This document shows positions 52,194 to 60,936 of a stretch of DNA of 64,000 nucleotides, one piece after another. The notes under the pieces were generated by a model. The model made no database searches. It was given only the letters and a program-made list of their open reading frames with translations, and was not told where the DNA came from. Origin of the DNA: G963677085 sp963677085 (GTDB lineage: Bacteria; Planctomycetota; Planctomycetia; Pirellulales; Thermoguttaceae); NCBI GenBank assembly GCA_963677085.2, contig CAXXFH010000004.1, positions 4,216,001 to 4,280,000 on the forward strand, given 5' to 3'. Positions within the stretch are counted from its first letter, which is position 1. Each line of letters starts with the position of its first letter. Position numbers and translations under genes: made by a program.

Positions 52194-52210
52194 CACTGGC
52201 AGAGCCAGTG
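52194..52210. repeat. REP-like hairpin CACTGGC-AGA-GCCAGTG
   Basis: Opposite orientation to 52056. The two flank a 120-base non-coding interval, as in a family B element. Confidence 0.7.
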
Positions 52211-52238
52211 GCACACGTCGATAGTGCCACACAGTAAG

Positions 52239-53111
52239 TTATGGCGATTTCGGCAACGTCTCAAGGAATGCCTGGCAGCGGAATTCGGTTTCCGTCATGA
52301 GCAGTTCTACCCGTTCGGCGAAGTAATGCAGGTCGGCTTCCGAGATGCGGTAGTCTGGTTTGTAACGGGCGCCGATGTAGGCGTAGTCGAAGTTTTTGAA
52401 ACGGTCCTCGGCCTCTTTGGTCTCGCGGGGGAAAAAGTCGGGCAGGTCGGGAATGACTTCCTGGATCGCTTTGTCGAACCAATCGAGATAATGGTTGTAG
52501 GGCGTGTAGTTGGTGTAGACGAGAAGCAAAGCTTTGTACGTACACTCGGCCGTCTGTTGAAGGTGGAACGCGGCCGGTTTCAGGTCGCCACGACTCATGT
52601 CGTACTTGAAACTGGCGTGAAACGATTTCGCCCAATCGTACCAATGCTCAAAATGCTCCTGGGCCGCTTCCCTGCGTTCTTCCGGCGTAAGCTTTTCGCG
52701 AACCGTCGGCACGAATACGCCCGAATCGAATAGGGCAACGCCCTCGACGAAAATGTCGTTGAAGAAGTAGTGTTTCTGACCTAGCGCCTTGGCCAGAAAC
52801 CAGCGGTCGTGGACGATCACTCGGGGATAGGCCGACAGGCCAAGGGCCTGGAGCCGGCGGTCTACCTTGGTCCAGAGATGGCCGTTTCGGACGGTGTCTT
52901 TCTCGGTCGTGACGACGAGTATATCGTAGTCGGAGGCAGCGCCCGACTTGCGATCCGGATCGAGATCGGCCTCTTCCTTGTAATCGCCCCGCGCGTAGGA
53001 ACCGTAGAGGACGATCATTTCGACGTCGTTGCACGTCTCGCGGATTGTCTCGGTCAGGCGGTGCAAATCGTGGCGTTTGCGATCGGGCAGATGTTCTAGC
53101 GAGTCTTTCAT
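52239..53111 (-). CDS. Nucleotidyltransferase-HEPN fusion protein, intact copy
   Basis: 290 residues. The N-terminal minimal nucleotidyltransferase has GSYARGDYKEEADLD near residue 37 and SDYDILVV near 60, the G-S and D-x-D metal motifs. The C-terminal half has a HEPN-type helix F-H-L-Q-Q-T-A-E-C-T-Y-K-A-L-L near 190 and Y-N-H near 215. In known MNT-HEPN pairs the transferase AMPylates the HEPN toxin to silence it; here both are in one chain, like several uncharacterised proteins. The ATG before KDSLEHLPD is preferred because the upstream in-frame codons run through a Pro/Gly-rich repeat. A paralogue with a stop at codon 80 lies 9 kb away. Confidence 0.85.
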   Translation of the reverse strand: MKDSLEHLPDRKRHDLHRLTETIRETCNDVEMIVLYGSYARGDYKEEADLDPDRKSGAASDYDILVVTTEKDTVRNGHLWTKVDRRLQALGLSAYPRVIVHDRWFLAKALGQKHYFFNDIFVEGVALFDSGVFVPTVREKLTPEERREAAQEHFEHWYDWAKSFHASFKYDMSRGDLKPAAFHLQQTAECTYKALLLVYTNYTPYNHYLDWFDKAIQEVIPDLPDFFPRETKEAEDRFKNFDYAYIGARYKPDYRISEADLHYFAERVELLMTETEFRCQAFLETLPKSP

Positions 53112-53181
53112 AGGGCGGCACGGCGGTCGAATGTGGGCAGCCGGAGAATCTGATGGGGGGAAAGCCCTTGTCTCCAAAGTC

Positions 53182-53222
53182 CCCTCACCCCCGGCCCCTC
53201 TCCCCGGAGGGGCGAGGGGAGA
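53182..53222. repeat. GC-rich palindromic repeat
   Basis: CCCCTC and GAGGGG arms repeat around CCCCGGAGGGGCGAGGGG, just upstream of the nucleotidyltransferase-HEPN start. Confidence 0.45.
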
Positions 53223-53313
53223 AGGTCTTTGTGTCACATTCTATGGGTTCCAGCATAGTGAAGCCACGATCGTACCATCGCCGCCAACGGCTGACAAGCA
53301 AGCCAGCGGCAGG

Positions 53314-53682
53314 CTACGAGGGACCGTCATCCACGGCGGGGTTGTCGTCGTCGCAGGCGAAACACTCTTTGGCCTTGGGCGTTTTCAGCACGGCGCCACA
53401 CGTGTCGCAGCGGGGGAGCGTTGCCCCGTGCTTGGCCACCACGCGTCGGGCGACGTCGCGGAGGAAGCACTCGCGGCCCTTCTCGAACAGTATCTCGGCG
53501 TTGCGGTCTTCGAGGGCCTCGCGCATAGCGGCCGTCATTTTGGCGACTACCTGCGGGTCGTCGGCCTCTTGCATCTTTTCCTGAAACACAAAGGCCCGAT
53601 CCGCCCGGCGCTCGGCCTCGGTCATCAAGTGTCGATAGTCTTGCAGAATCTGCCGGATGACCTCGTCGAGTTCATCGGTCAT
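53314..53682 (-). CDS. Small protein with C-terminal zinc ribbon
   Basis: 122 residues, soluble and helical. A long charged helix (DELDEVIRQILQDYRHLM) starts it and a zinc-ribbon-like C-D-T-C and C-F-A-C pair ends it. The start is the ATG with AGGAG 7 bases upstream; the in-frame upstream part (VEEQLVVSQRPLKN) has no such signal. It is the last of four leftward genes. Function unknown. Confidence 0.75.
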   Translation of the reverse strand: MTDELDEVIRQILQDYRHLMTEAERRADRAFVFQEKMQEADDPQVVAKMTAAMREALEDRNAEILFEKGRECFLRDVARRVVAKHGATLPRCDTCGAVLKTPKAKECFACDDDNPAVDDGPS

Positions 53683-53754
53683 GGTATGGCTCCTGTTTTT
53701 CAATGGGCGTTGGGAAACCACTAGCTGCTCCTCAACCAAGTGCCAGCCAAGGAG

Positions 53755-54102
53755 CTAATTCAGACCCTGGCTAGCCAACGACGCCATCGCAATTCCAACG
53801 ACAGTTGCTATTATCATCCGCAACCAACGGCCCTTCCATCCCCACCAGCCACCGAGGCATAGCGTTGCACCACCGAAACCGTGGAGGAAACAACACGAAA
53901 CGAATAGCGACCAATCCGGAGCATGACGCCAAGTACCGGTTGCAAGCGACACTAGAGGGGGGGCGAAGCCGCCTAGAAGATTGACCCCTCCACAAATGTA
54001 AAGCAGTGTCACGGGAATTACTCGCCACCGAGTCTTCCGTCGAGCCGCGTCGTTGGCAACTGACACTTCATTCGGTGAGGCGAAGGGATTGTCGTGTCGC
54101 AT
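53755..54102 (-). CDS. Small membrane protein with N-P-F-x-S-P start motif
   Basis: 115 residues with three hydrophobic segments (VIPVTLLYICGGVNLLGG, WSLFVSCCFLHGFGGATLCL and MIIATVVGIAMASLA). The N-terminus MRHDNPFASP resembles the N-P-[YF]-x-S-P motif common at the start of small planctomycete membrane proteins. The ATG lies two bases after the preceding stop, so translation is probably coupled. Function unknown. Confidence 0.75.
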   Translation of the reverse strand: MRHDNPFASPNEVSVANDAARRKTRWRVIPVTLLYICGGVNLLGGFAPPLVSLATGTWRHAPDWSLFVSCCFLHGFGGATLCLGGWWGWKGRWLRMIIATVVGIAMASLASQGLN

Positions 54103-54104
54103 AA

Positions 54105-54449
54105 TTATCGTACTATCTGCTTCAGATAATTCTCGCCCGTAATTGCCATAGCCAAACCAAAGCAAAACACGCCGATCGAAACGACAACCGTGCCGCTCGA
54201 CGAAAGCGACACGATGGCAACGGCCAACGACAGCAGAGCCAATGCTACTCCGAAATACCGGTTACGTTTTTTCTCTCGGTATCTTGCTCGAAGTTTTGGG
54301 ATCGAAAGTCCAAGCTCCTCGTAGACAGCGTCGAGTTCATGCTCCAAAACGCCCAGGCTTAGCAGGTATTCGTCAATCTCATCCGGATGACAGCCTTTGC
54401 TGACGAGCTTGGTCAGCTTGTATTTTTCCGAGGCACCGAGTTGTCTCAT
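54105..54449 (-). CDS. Small membrane protein
   Basis: 114 residues. A charged helical N-terminal half (KYKLTKLVSKGCHPDEIDEY) is followed by two transmembrane helices (YFGVALALLSLAVAIVSL and VVVSIGVFCFGLAMAI). CAGGAG precedes the chosen ATG; a longer reading from 54569 would overlap the upstream gene. It appears to be in an operon with the genes on either side. Function unknown. Confidence 0.65.
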   Translation of the reverse strand: MRQLGASEKYKLTKLVSKGCHPDEIDEYLLSLGVLEHELDAVYEELGLSIPKLRARYREKKRNRYFGVALALLSLAVAIVSLSSSGTVVVSIGVFCFGLAMAITGENYLKQIVR

Positions 54450-54540
54450 GGGGATTGGCTCCTGAAATCGTGCCGACGACGAATCTGTATCGCCCGAACG
54501 TTTTTCGTTGGGTACCACTGGCCCATATCCCAAAAACTCA

Positions 54541-54873
54541 TCACAACCGCACGTGGTACGCTCGCTCATGACATCGGCCGCCCAGCCAGAAGAGAAACGC
54601 CGTGATCGCCACGCACCAAATAACAACGCATGGTTCCTCAAACGTGAGTGGCGGAACCAATAGCTTCCAGATGGCAAACAGCGTGGCGAAAAAACCGATC
54701 AGGAAGAGGCCACGAACCGCACCGCAAATCGCACCCCACATCGGTTCGCCTCTGCGATGCCGCAACGCGGGAAACAACCCGCCACAGTCGGGACACTCGG
54801 TAGCCTCGTTGTCCACCTTCGACTGGCAATAAGGACAAAGGCTGAACGGCGGATCGTGGTCGTCGTTATGCAT
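54541..54873 (-). CDS. Zinc-ribbon membrane protein
   Basis: 110 residues with an N-terminal zinc ribbon (C-P-Y-C and C-P-D-C, residues 13-31) and two transmembrane helices (GLFLIGFFATLFAIWKLL and VVIWCVAITAFLFWL). GGAG precedes the ATG. It heads the run of four small leftward genes. Function unknown. Confidence 0.75.
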   Translation of the reverse strand: MHNDDHDPPFSLCPYCQSKVDNEATECPDCGGLFPALRHRRGEPMWGAICGAVRGLFLIGFFATLFAIWKLLVPPLTFEEPCVVIWCVAITAFLFWLGGRCHERAYHVRL

Positions 54874-55016
54874 GAGTACTCCGAGTGGATGGGCGGAACG
54901 GACAGGCGACTCGTCAATTACCCTAGCAGTGCCTATGGGCCAATGTCAACCACACTGAAGCGGGGGCTCGCCTGGAGAACGGGGCAGTTTAATCCACGCA
55001 AATACGGGTAACGGGC

Positions 55017-55121
55017 AGCCGCGATAGCTCTGCTATCGGGGTGCCGAAGGCAGAGGAGGCATCAGCAGGTCTTCCATGCCTCGTGCGGCTGCGCCGCCCC
55101 GATAGCAGAGCTATCGCGGCT
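55017..55121. repeat. 25-bp perfect inverted repeat built of palindromes
   Basis: The left arm (55017-55041) and right arm (55097-55121) are exact reverse complements. Each arm contains a palindrome based on CGATAGC/GCTATCG. The left arm continues into GTGCCGAAGGC, also seen after the palindrome at 43067. The 55-base interior is non-coding. Confidence 0.7.
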
Positions 55122-55155
55122 ACCCGGTGGATCAGCCTGGCGTATAGACGGCCCC

Positions 55156-55185
55156 TTGCCCGGTGGCTATCCCTCGGCGTACACT
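55156..55185 (+). promoter_or_regulatory. Candidate promoter giving leaderless tsaD mRNA
   Basis: TTGCCC, an 18-base spacer and TACACT. The start point would fall at or next to the tsaD ATG, and no Shine-Dalgarno is present there. Confidence 0.3.
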
Positions 55186-55192
55186 CGCATCT

Positions 55193-56221
55193 ATGAACAT
55201 TCTTACTATCGAAAGCAGTTGCGACGAAACGGCGGCCGCCGTGATTACCGACCAGCTAGAGGTCCGCGGCTCGGTCGTTGCCTCGCAAGATCATCTTCAC
55301 CAGCGATTCGGCGGCGTGGTGCCGGAGATCGCCTCCCGGGCACATCTGGAGCGGATTTTGCCCGTGATCGACGAAACGCTCCGCAAGGCGGGCGTTACGC
55401 TCGACGAATTGGACGCCGTGGCCGTGGCCAACACGCCGGGCCTGGCCGGATCGCTGCTGGTGGGGCTGGTGGCGGCCAAAACGCTGTGCGTTACTCACGG
55501 GCTGCCGCTGGTGGCAATCAACCACCTGCAAGCCCATCTCTACGCCTGTCGGCTGGCGGCCGGGCGCGAGGTGTTTCCCTGCGTGGGGCTGATCGTCAGC
55601 GGAGGGCATACCAGCTTGTACCGCTGCGACGACGCGTTGAGCTTCGACATGCTGGGCGCCACGATCGACGACGCCGCCGGCGAGGCCTTCGACAAGGTGG
55701 CCGCCATGCTGGGCCTCTCTTATCCGGGCGGGCCCTCGATCCAACGGGCGGCCGAAGGCGGTAACGCCCGAGCGTATCGCTTTCCTCGGGCGATGATGCG
55801 CGAAAGCGATGGCCTGGATTTCAGCTTCAGCGGTGTGAAAACGGCCGTGCGCTACGAGATCGCCGGGCCCGGGCGACCGGACTTCGCCAACTTGAACCTC
55901 ACCGAACAACAGGTTGCCGACGTGGCCGCGAGCTTTCAGGAGGCGGTTGTCGACTGCCTGGTGGGCAAGGCCCTGCGGGCGCTGCGAGAAACGGGCATGA
56001 CGACGCTGTGCGTCGGCGGAGGCGTAGCGGCCAACGCCCGGCTCCGCGAGCGACTCCAGGAGGAGACTCAACGAGCGAAGGTCGAACTGCACATCGCCCC
56101 GCTGAAACTCTGCACCGACAACGCCGTGATGGGAGCCATCGCGGTCGAACGGCTGCGAGCCGGATTGGTCGAGGATCTGGATCTCGACATCCAGCCGGGC
56201 GTGATACGAAAAACAGGCTGA
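55193..56221 (+). CDS. tsaD: tRNA N6-adenosine threonylcarbamoyltransferase TsaD
   Basis: 342 residues of the Kae1/Qri7/YgjD family, which transfers threonylcarbamoyl to A37 of ANN-decoding tRNAs with TsaB and TsaE. Features are ESSCDETAAAV near residue 8, the metal-binding INHLQAHLYA near 107 with its two His, SGGHTSLY near 133, DDAAGEAFDKVA near 157, G-G-G-V-A-A-N-A-R near 263 and the third metal ligand in C-T-D-N-A near 290. The ATG at MNILTIESS matches the family N-terminus; codons upstream do not. The stop codon overlaps the terminator of the convergent gene. Confidence 0.96.
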   Translation: MNILTIESSCDETAAAVITDQLEVRGSVVASQDHLHQRFGGVVPEIASRAHLERILPVIDETLRKAGVTLDELDAVAVANTPGLAGSLLVGLVAAKTLCVTHGLPLVAINHLQAHLYACRLAAGREVFPCVGLIVSGGHTSLYRCDDALSFDMLGATIDDAAGEAFDKVAAMLGLSYPGGPSIQRAAEGGNARAYRFPRAMMRESDGLDFSFSGVKTAVRYEIAGPGRPDFANLNLTEQQVADVAASFQEAVVDCLVGKALRALRETGMTTLCVGGGVAANARLRERLQEETQRAKVELHIAPLKLCTDNAVMGAIAVERLRAGLVEDLDLDIQPGVIRKTG

Positions 56222-56248
56222 GTCCCAACGCCAGGGAACTCAGCCTGT
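56213..56248 (-). terminator. Intrinsic terminator of the VWA/STN giant gene
   Basis: ACAGGCTGAGT and ACTCAGCCTGT are perfect 11-base arms. On the minus strand the stem is followed by TTTTTCG. It overlaps the tsaD stop codon, so the two convergent genes share it. Confidence 0.8.
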
Positions 56249-56300
56249 CTGGAGGTAAACTCGACCGCCACAGCGTCGGAACACTGCCGACGGAAGAAGC

Positions 56301-59300
56301 CTAGTTGTTGTTATTGCTGCTATTGGAGTTGCTGGAGCTGGAGCTACTGGAACCGCTGCCGCCGGACGACCCGAACAGCCCGCTGTACCCCTGACCGCCC
56401 GTACCACCGCGGCCTTGGGTATTTTCACCGGTGGAGTAGTTGAACACATTCACTTCCGACACACCGGAGAACAACGGCACCGAGGTGATACGCACGTAAC
56501 GACGGTCGGCCGAGATCACGGCAGTGGCCGCCAGGTTGGCACCTTCCGGCAGGGTAATGATTACCGGCTGGTAGCCCACGGCCCCGACAATCCAACTGGC
56601 GTTGCCGGAATTGTCGTCGTCGTCGTCGTTGGCCAAGGCACGAGCACGCAGGAAATCGCCCAACGCGCTGTTATCGCCTGCTGCGGCCAACTGCTGAGCC
56701 AACACTTGCTGGCTCACCTGCTGTCCGGCCAACTGGCGGCCGAGCTGTTGCCCGAGCACCATTTCGCCGATAGCGGCATTGGCCAGCTTCTGGTCTTCGA
56801 CCGGGGTCGTGCGGCGTCCCTTATCCAACTCGAACGCGATGACCGCCTTGTTGTCTTTCAGCGCCACGCGGGTGCTGCTGCTTTTCTGTTCGGTACCGCG
56901 AAGGCTGGTCACCACATCGACCTTCACCTTGCCGGTGTTGACCTTACCCCAAACACGGCGGACCATCACGCGGTACTTGCCGTTGAAACCTTTAGGACAA
57001 ATATAGGTTTCGCGGTAGACCTTTTCGCCACCGTGTCCCATGGTGGCAAAGGCATCGCCCATCATCACACCGCCACCGCTGCTGCGCGGCGTGCGTTGCG
57101 AGCAGACCGAGCCGGAGGGTTCCTCGACCAGGATGTCGACGTCGGCATTGCCGGTCCAGGAGACCACCACTTTGCAGTCGCGCTGGACGGATTCGTTCAA
57201 GGCGGCCTCGAACCGTTTGGCATCTTCTTCACGGCCCGCGGCCCGCAACTGGCGAAGTGTTTCGTTGGCGGCAAACAAACCGGCCCGCCACACGTCTTGC
57301 TGGTCCTTCGTCCAGGCCTGGCTCACGATCCCCAGCGAAGCCCACTGCATGCCGTCGAGGTCGTTCAGACGCCGTGCTACCTTCAGGCCGTGCATATACG
57401 GTTCTGGCCACAAGGGAGCGATGTCAGACACCTGACGGAACACCTGCAAGGCCCGCTCGTTGATCCCCAACCGCGAGAGATACACACCGATCTGCATCAG
57501 GTCGGCCGGGCTGTTCATGAAGTCGACGGCCGACATCACGACCCGCTCAATCTCTTCTTGGGGCCGTTCGGCGGCCTGCATGGCCAGGGCCATGGCTTCA
57601 TACATCCACGGTTGCGCCTGACGGTGCCGCAAGGCGGCCTGAATCAGAGCGATTACGTGGTCGTACTTCTGCTTGTTCATCAGCCGGCGCACACCGTCTT
57701 GGACGGCCTTGGGCGTCGGATCGTTTTGTTCGAAGTAGCTGTCCCACATCGCTTGGGGCGACGTTCCTTGGGCGACGTTGACTTCGATCTTCTCGACCTG
57801 TTTCTTCGCTTGCGCCGGCTTTTCCGTCGGAACGGGCTGCGAGAGATCGTCGTTGACGGCGAAAGCGCGGAAACCTTGGGGTTCGGCCTGGGGAACGACT
57901 TCGACGGGCACGTTGAACATACCCATGCCGCCGCCGCCCATGCCACCCATGCCGCCGCCCATGCCGCCGCCACCCATGCCGCCACCGCCGAAGGCACCGC
58001 CACCGCCGCCACCGCTCATGCCGCTGCCAAAACCACCGGCACCACCGAGGCCACCGAAGCCGCCGGAGAAACCAGCGTCACGAATCGGCAACACCAGGTC
58101 GGCCACCGGATAGACCTTGGTGGTCAAACGGCTTTCGGCCTCTTCGGGCGTGGTGATCAGCAACACCTCGTCGGCGATGAGGTAGGTCAAGTCCAGTTCG
58201 CGAAGCATCAGACGCAACGCCGAACGCAACGTGATACCCTTGAGGTTTTTCGTAATCGGGGTATCGGTACCAATACCTACGTCGTCGAGTGCCTTGTTGT
58301 CGATCTGGATTTCGATGTCGTGGTAGTCTTTCAGATAGTCGACCACGTCGGAAAGCGGCGTTTCGATGAACTCCAATTGCGTGGGAGACTTCAACGCCTC
58401 GTCGATCTTTTTCTCGGCGCTACCCCGGGTAGCCAGGGTCATCGACTTGTACTTCTCCGAACGCCGGGCGGTCAGGTTCTGCCACACTTCGGCATCGGGG
58501 TAGACGATCGGCGGTTCGTCCGGCGTGGGCACATGCGAACGCTCCACCTGGTAGAGCATGTCGACCACACCCTTTTGCCGCGCCACTCGTAACTCCATGG
58601 CATCGTTCAGGTAGCCCGAGGTTCGGGCATAGAGCGTAGCGGCCACGGGCACGGGATTGTTGGGCGCCAGTTCCATCGCCTCGGCGGCTGCCACTTCCTC
58701 GGCCAAACGCGGCTCGCCCTCAACCATCAACGAATTGAAACGCTGCATAAGCTGCTTCAGCTTCTGCTCTTTGCGGGCCAATTCTTCGTTGAGCAGTTTT
58801 TCTTCTTTTGCCCGAGCCAAACGCTCCTGCAGATCCTGCATGTAGTGCTCGTGCTCCACCTGGCGACGTTCGGCCTCGCGGATGGCCGCTTGGACCATAT
58901 CGGCCAATTGGTCGCGGACCTCGGGATTGAGGTCGGGCGTTTGCCGCACGGTTTCCAGGGTGAGTTTCAGGTTCTGCGAAGCGGCCTCGGGATTGGTGTC
59001 CATGAGCCCTCGGGCTTCGTTCACCGCGTTTTGCACCTGGGTCTGAATGACCTGCTGCAACACGCGTTGTTCCTGCTGGATGGCTTCGGCAAAGGCTCCC
59101 GCGTCGCCGGGCAAAGCAGGTGCCCCACCGGGACCGACCAGATTCAGGTCGTCGGCGCCACCCAGCGGCGGTTGCGCCACGGCCGGCGCCCCCATGGGTT
59201 CCGCAGCACCCGCGGCAGGCGCTTCGCCCGAACGCCGTTTGGCAATCGCGTTTTGGATGGCCACGGCTTCTGGGTTACCCGGGTCCTGCTTCAAGGCTTC

Positions 59301-60416
59301 GGTGGCCAGTTGTTCGGCGTTGTCGAGATTCCCTGCGGCCAAGGCTTGGCGTGCCAATTGGCCGAGGCTCTTTACGCCACGACTAATTTCAGTTTGGGCC
59401 ACCAGGAGACTCGACGAGTCGATCAACGGCATACTCACGCCCCCATCGACTTTGGCACGGTCGACCAGTTCGACGAGGTAGTTGTTATCTTCGTTGGATT
59501 TACCCGGGACGATCGCAAAATCCAGCTTCTGCTTACCCTGCGGGCCCTCGCCGTCGACCTCTACGTTGAAGGGACCCTTTTCGGCGGCCGGATAGGTTCC
59601 GATCACTACGCTGTCGCGATCCAAACGCAACGGCGGCATCCGTTTCGGATACACGGTGAAACCTTTAGGCCACTTCACGTCGGCAGCCCAAATCACGGGC
59701 GTTTTGGCCACGGCGGCCAAGACTTCGCCCGCCTCGGGACTGAGATCGACAATCATGCCACCGGTTTGACCGGCTAGAGCCCCCAGCAACTGCCGGTCGA
59801 TGCGGGGTCCTACCGGGCAACTGGTGACGGGGATATGGCGGTCGGCGAGCGTCGCCGTAAGCTGGGCGAACTTGTCGGTTCCCAGCAGATTGGCGGCACT
59901 CATTCCGTCGCCCACGTAGAGGACTGCCCGAGCTTTACCGTCGTCGGTAAAACTATCGGCAGCCGTCTTCAAAGCCTTTTCCATATCGGTCGAACCGAGC
60001 GGCACGCGGCGATCGAGTTTCGTCAGGGCCTCGGCCATCTCGGGACCGGTAGGGGCCACGAATCCCTTAGTCAACGGAATCGCATTCAGGTCGACAGCCA
60101 TCAGTTGGACGCGATCGTCCGGCCCAAGAGCCTTCAACGTATCGCCCAGAATGGCCAGCGCATCGGCTCGATAATCGCCGGTTTGACTGGCCGAGGTGTC
60201 AAACAAGACTACAAGGTCTTGTCCCTCTGCAATCGGTGCGGAAGCATTAGCCTTCAAGCTGAGTGCGAAGAAGTTGATGCCTTCCGAACTTGAGAAGAGG
60301 TCAAGTCGAGCTGCCTCGGAACTCGGCTCAGCCCCCATGCTGTTACCGGCCAGAAGAACCACGACCGTGGTGGCCAGTGACAACACCGCCGCACGGCACA
60401 GAAAGTGTCCAGACAT
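56301..60416 (-). CDS. Giant secreted protein with VWA, STN-like and DUF2135-like domains
   Basis: 1371 residues. In order: signal peptide (1-29); a VWA domain at about 66-235 with MIDAS D-T-S-A-S (73-77); a helical region with TPR-like repeats near 380-420; a coiled coil rich in Glu/Lys/Arg at about 510-600; an STN/secretin-N-like domain at about 675-765 (FIETPLSDVVDYLKDYHDIE, LRSALRLMLRELDLTYLI); a Gly/Met-rich stretch at about 780-835; TPR-like helices at about 900-1060; a DUF2135-like domain at about 1075-1190 (W-T-G-N-A-D-V-D-I-L-V-E-E-P-S-G); a Gln-rich segment and a Ser/Asn tail. STN domains bind partner secretins or TonB-type proteins, and VWA domains mediate contacts. GGAG precedes the ATG. 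Function unknown. Confidence 0.85.
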   Translation of the reverse strand: MSGHFLCRAAVLSLATTVVVLLAGNSMGAEPSSEAARLDLFSSSEGINFFALSLKANASAPIAEGQDLVVLFDTSASQTGDYRADALAILGDTLKALGPDDRVQLMAVDLNAIPLTKGFVAPTGPEMAEALTKLDRRVPLGSTDMEKALKTAADSFTDDGKARAVLYVGDGMSAANLLGTDKFAQLTATLADRHIPVTSCPVGPRIDRQLLGALAGQTGGMIVDLSPEAGEVLAAVAKTPVIWAADVKWPKGFTVYPKRMPPLRLDRDSVVIGTYPAAEKGPFNVEVDGEGPQGKQKLDFAIVPGKSNEDNNYLVELVDRAKVDGGVSMPLIDSSSLLVAQTEISRGVKSLGQLARQALAAGNLDNAEQLATEALKQDPGNPEAVAIQNAIAKRRSGEAPAAGAAEPMGAPAVAQPPLGGADDLNLVGPGGAPALPGDAGAFAEAIQQEQRVLQQVIQTQVQNAVNEARGLMDTNPEAASQNLKLTLETVRQTPDLNPEVRDQLADMVQAAIREAERRQVEHEHYMQDLQERLARAKEEKLLNEELARKEQKLKQLMQRFNSLMVEGEPRLAEEVAAAEAMELAPNNPVPVAATLYARTSGYLNDAMELRVARQKGVVDMLYQVERSHVPTPDEPPIVYPDAEVWQNLTARRSEKYKSMTLATRGSAEKKIDEALKSPTQLEFIETPLSDVVDYLKDYHDIEIQIDNKALDDVGIGTDTPITKNLKGITLRSALRLMLRELDLTYLIADEVLLITTPEEAESRLTTKVYPVADLVLPIRDAGFSGGFGGLGGAGGFGSGMSGGGGGGAFGGGGMGGGGMGGGMGGMGGGGMGMFNVPVEVVPQAEPQGFRAFAVNDDLSQPVPTEKPAQAKKQVEKIEVNVAQGTSPQAMWDSYFEQNDPTPKAVQDGVRRLMNKQKYDHVIALIQAALRHRQAQPWMYEAMALAMQAAERPQEEIERVVMSAVDFMNSPADLMQIGVYLSRLGINERALQVFRQVSDIAPLWPEPYMHGLKVARRLNDLDGMQWASLGIVSQAWTKDQQDVWRAGLFAANETLRQLRAAGREEDAKRFEAALNESVQRDCKVVVSWTGNADVDILVEEPSGSVCSQRTPRSSGGGVMMGDAFATMGHGGEKVYRETYICPKGFNGKYRVMVRRVWGKVNTGKVKVDVVTSLRGTEQKSSSTRVALKDNKAVIAFELDKGRRTTPVEDQKLANAAIGEMVLGQQLGRQLAGQQVSQQVLAQQLAAAGDNSALGDFLRARALANDDDDDNSGNASWIVGAVGYQPVIITLPEGANLAATAVISADRRYVRITSVPLFSGVSEVNVFNYSTGENTQGRGGTGGQGYSGLFGSSGGSGSSSSSSSNSNSSNNNN

Positions 60417-60936
60417 GTCTACGCTCTCCGACAAATAGACGGCGCGGGCCCCGAAACCAACCGTGTTCCGAGCGGTTAGACGGGCACGCAGAGAATCCCA
60501 TAAGCTACGAACAAAGCCCTTCAACCAGCCCAAGAACCCTACGGGCCCTCTCCCGTTGACTACCGGAAAAGAGGCGCGCTAAAGATTTTGGGCTCCTAGT
60601 GACGCCTGCATGGCCAACGAACGGAAGGCGACCAACGGGAGCCTGGATTTCCAGACTTTCGGCTTCCCAAAGTGACCATGTTCAATGCAGTCATCAAAAA
60701 GTGGCTTACGCTCATTTTAGTCGACGGAACCCCAATATGCCAACGAAAAACTAGGCGATCGCCCTTCCCGTGGCCCTGTCGACCGATTCCCTGGCCCACT
60801 TGAGCGTACTGACCCATGCAGCAACTACTCCTACTCATAACAGAACGGCCCGGGCGTGTCAACCACACCCGGGCCGTAAGTACTTCCACACATTTGACTT
60901 GCAGTCGATTTTCGGCGGTTTTCCCGGCGAGCTGGC
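60417..60936. other. Intergenic region between two giant secreted-protein genes
   Basis: 520 bases. It holds the terminator-like hairpin at 60845-60877 and should contain the promoter of the VWA/STN gene. No other feature was recognised. Confidence 0.5.
60845..60877 (-). terminator. Candidate terminator of the Tyr/Asp-rich protein gene
   Basis: ACGGCCCGGG and CCCGGGCCGT are perfect 10-base arms around a 13-base loop. The run after it on the minus strand is only moderately T-rich (TTCTGTTATG). Confidence 0.55.

Noticed and set aside
40672..52210. CRISPR array formed by the recurring CACTGGC-NNN-GCCAGTG units
   Set aside because: Copies are irregularly spaced by hundreds to thousands of bases, vary in orientation and lie between genes; they are REP-like hairpins, and no cas genes are present.
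56415..58592. A 725-codon rightward frame opposite the VWA/STN gene
   Set aside because: Antisense shadow; the leftward frame has a signal peptide, recognisable domains and a terminator.
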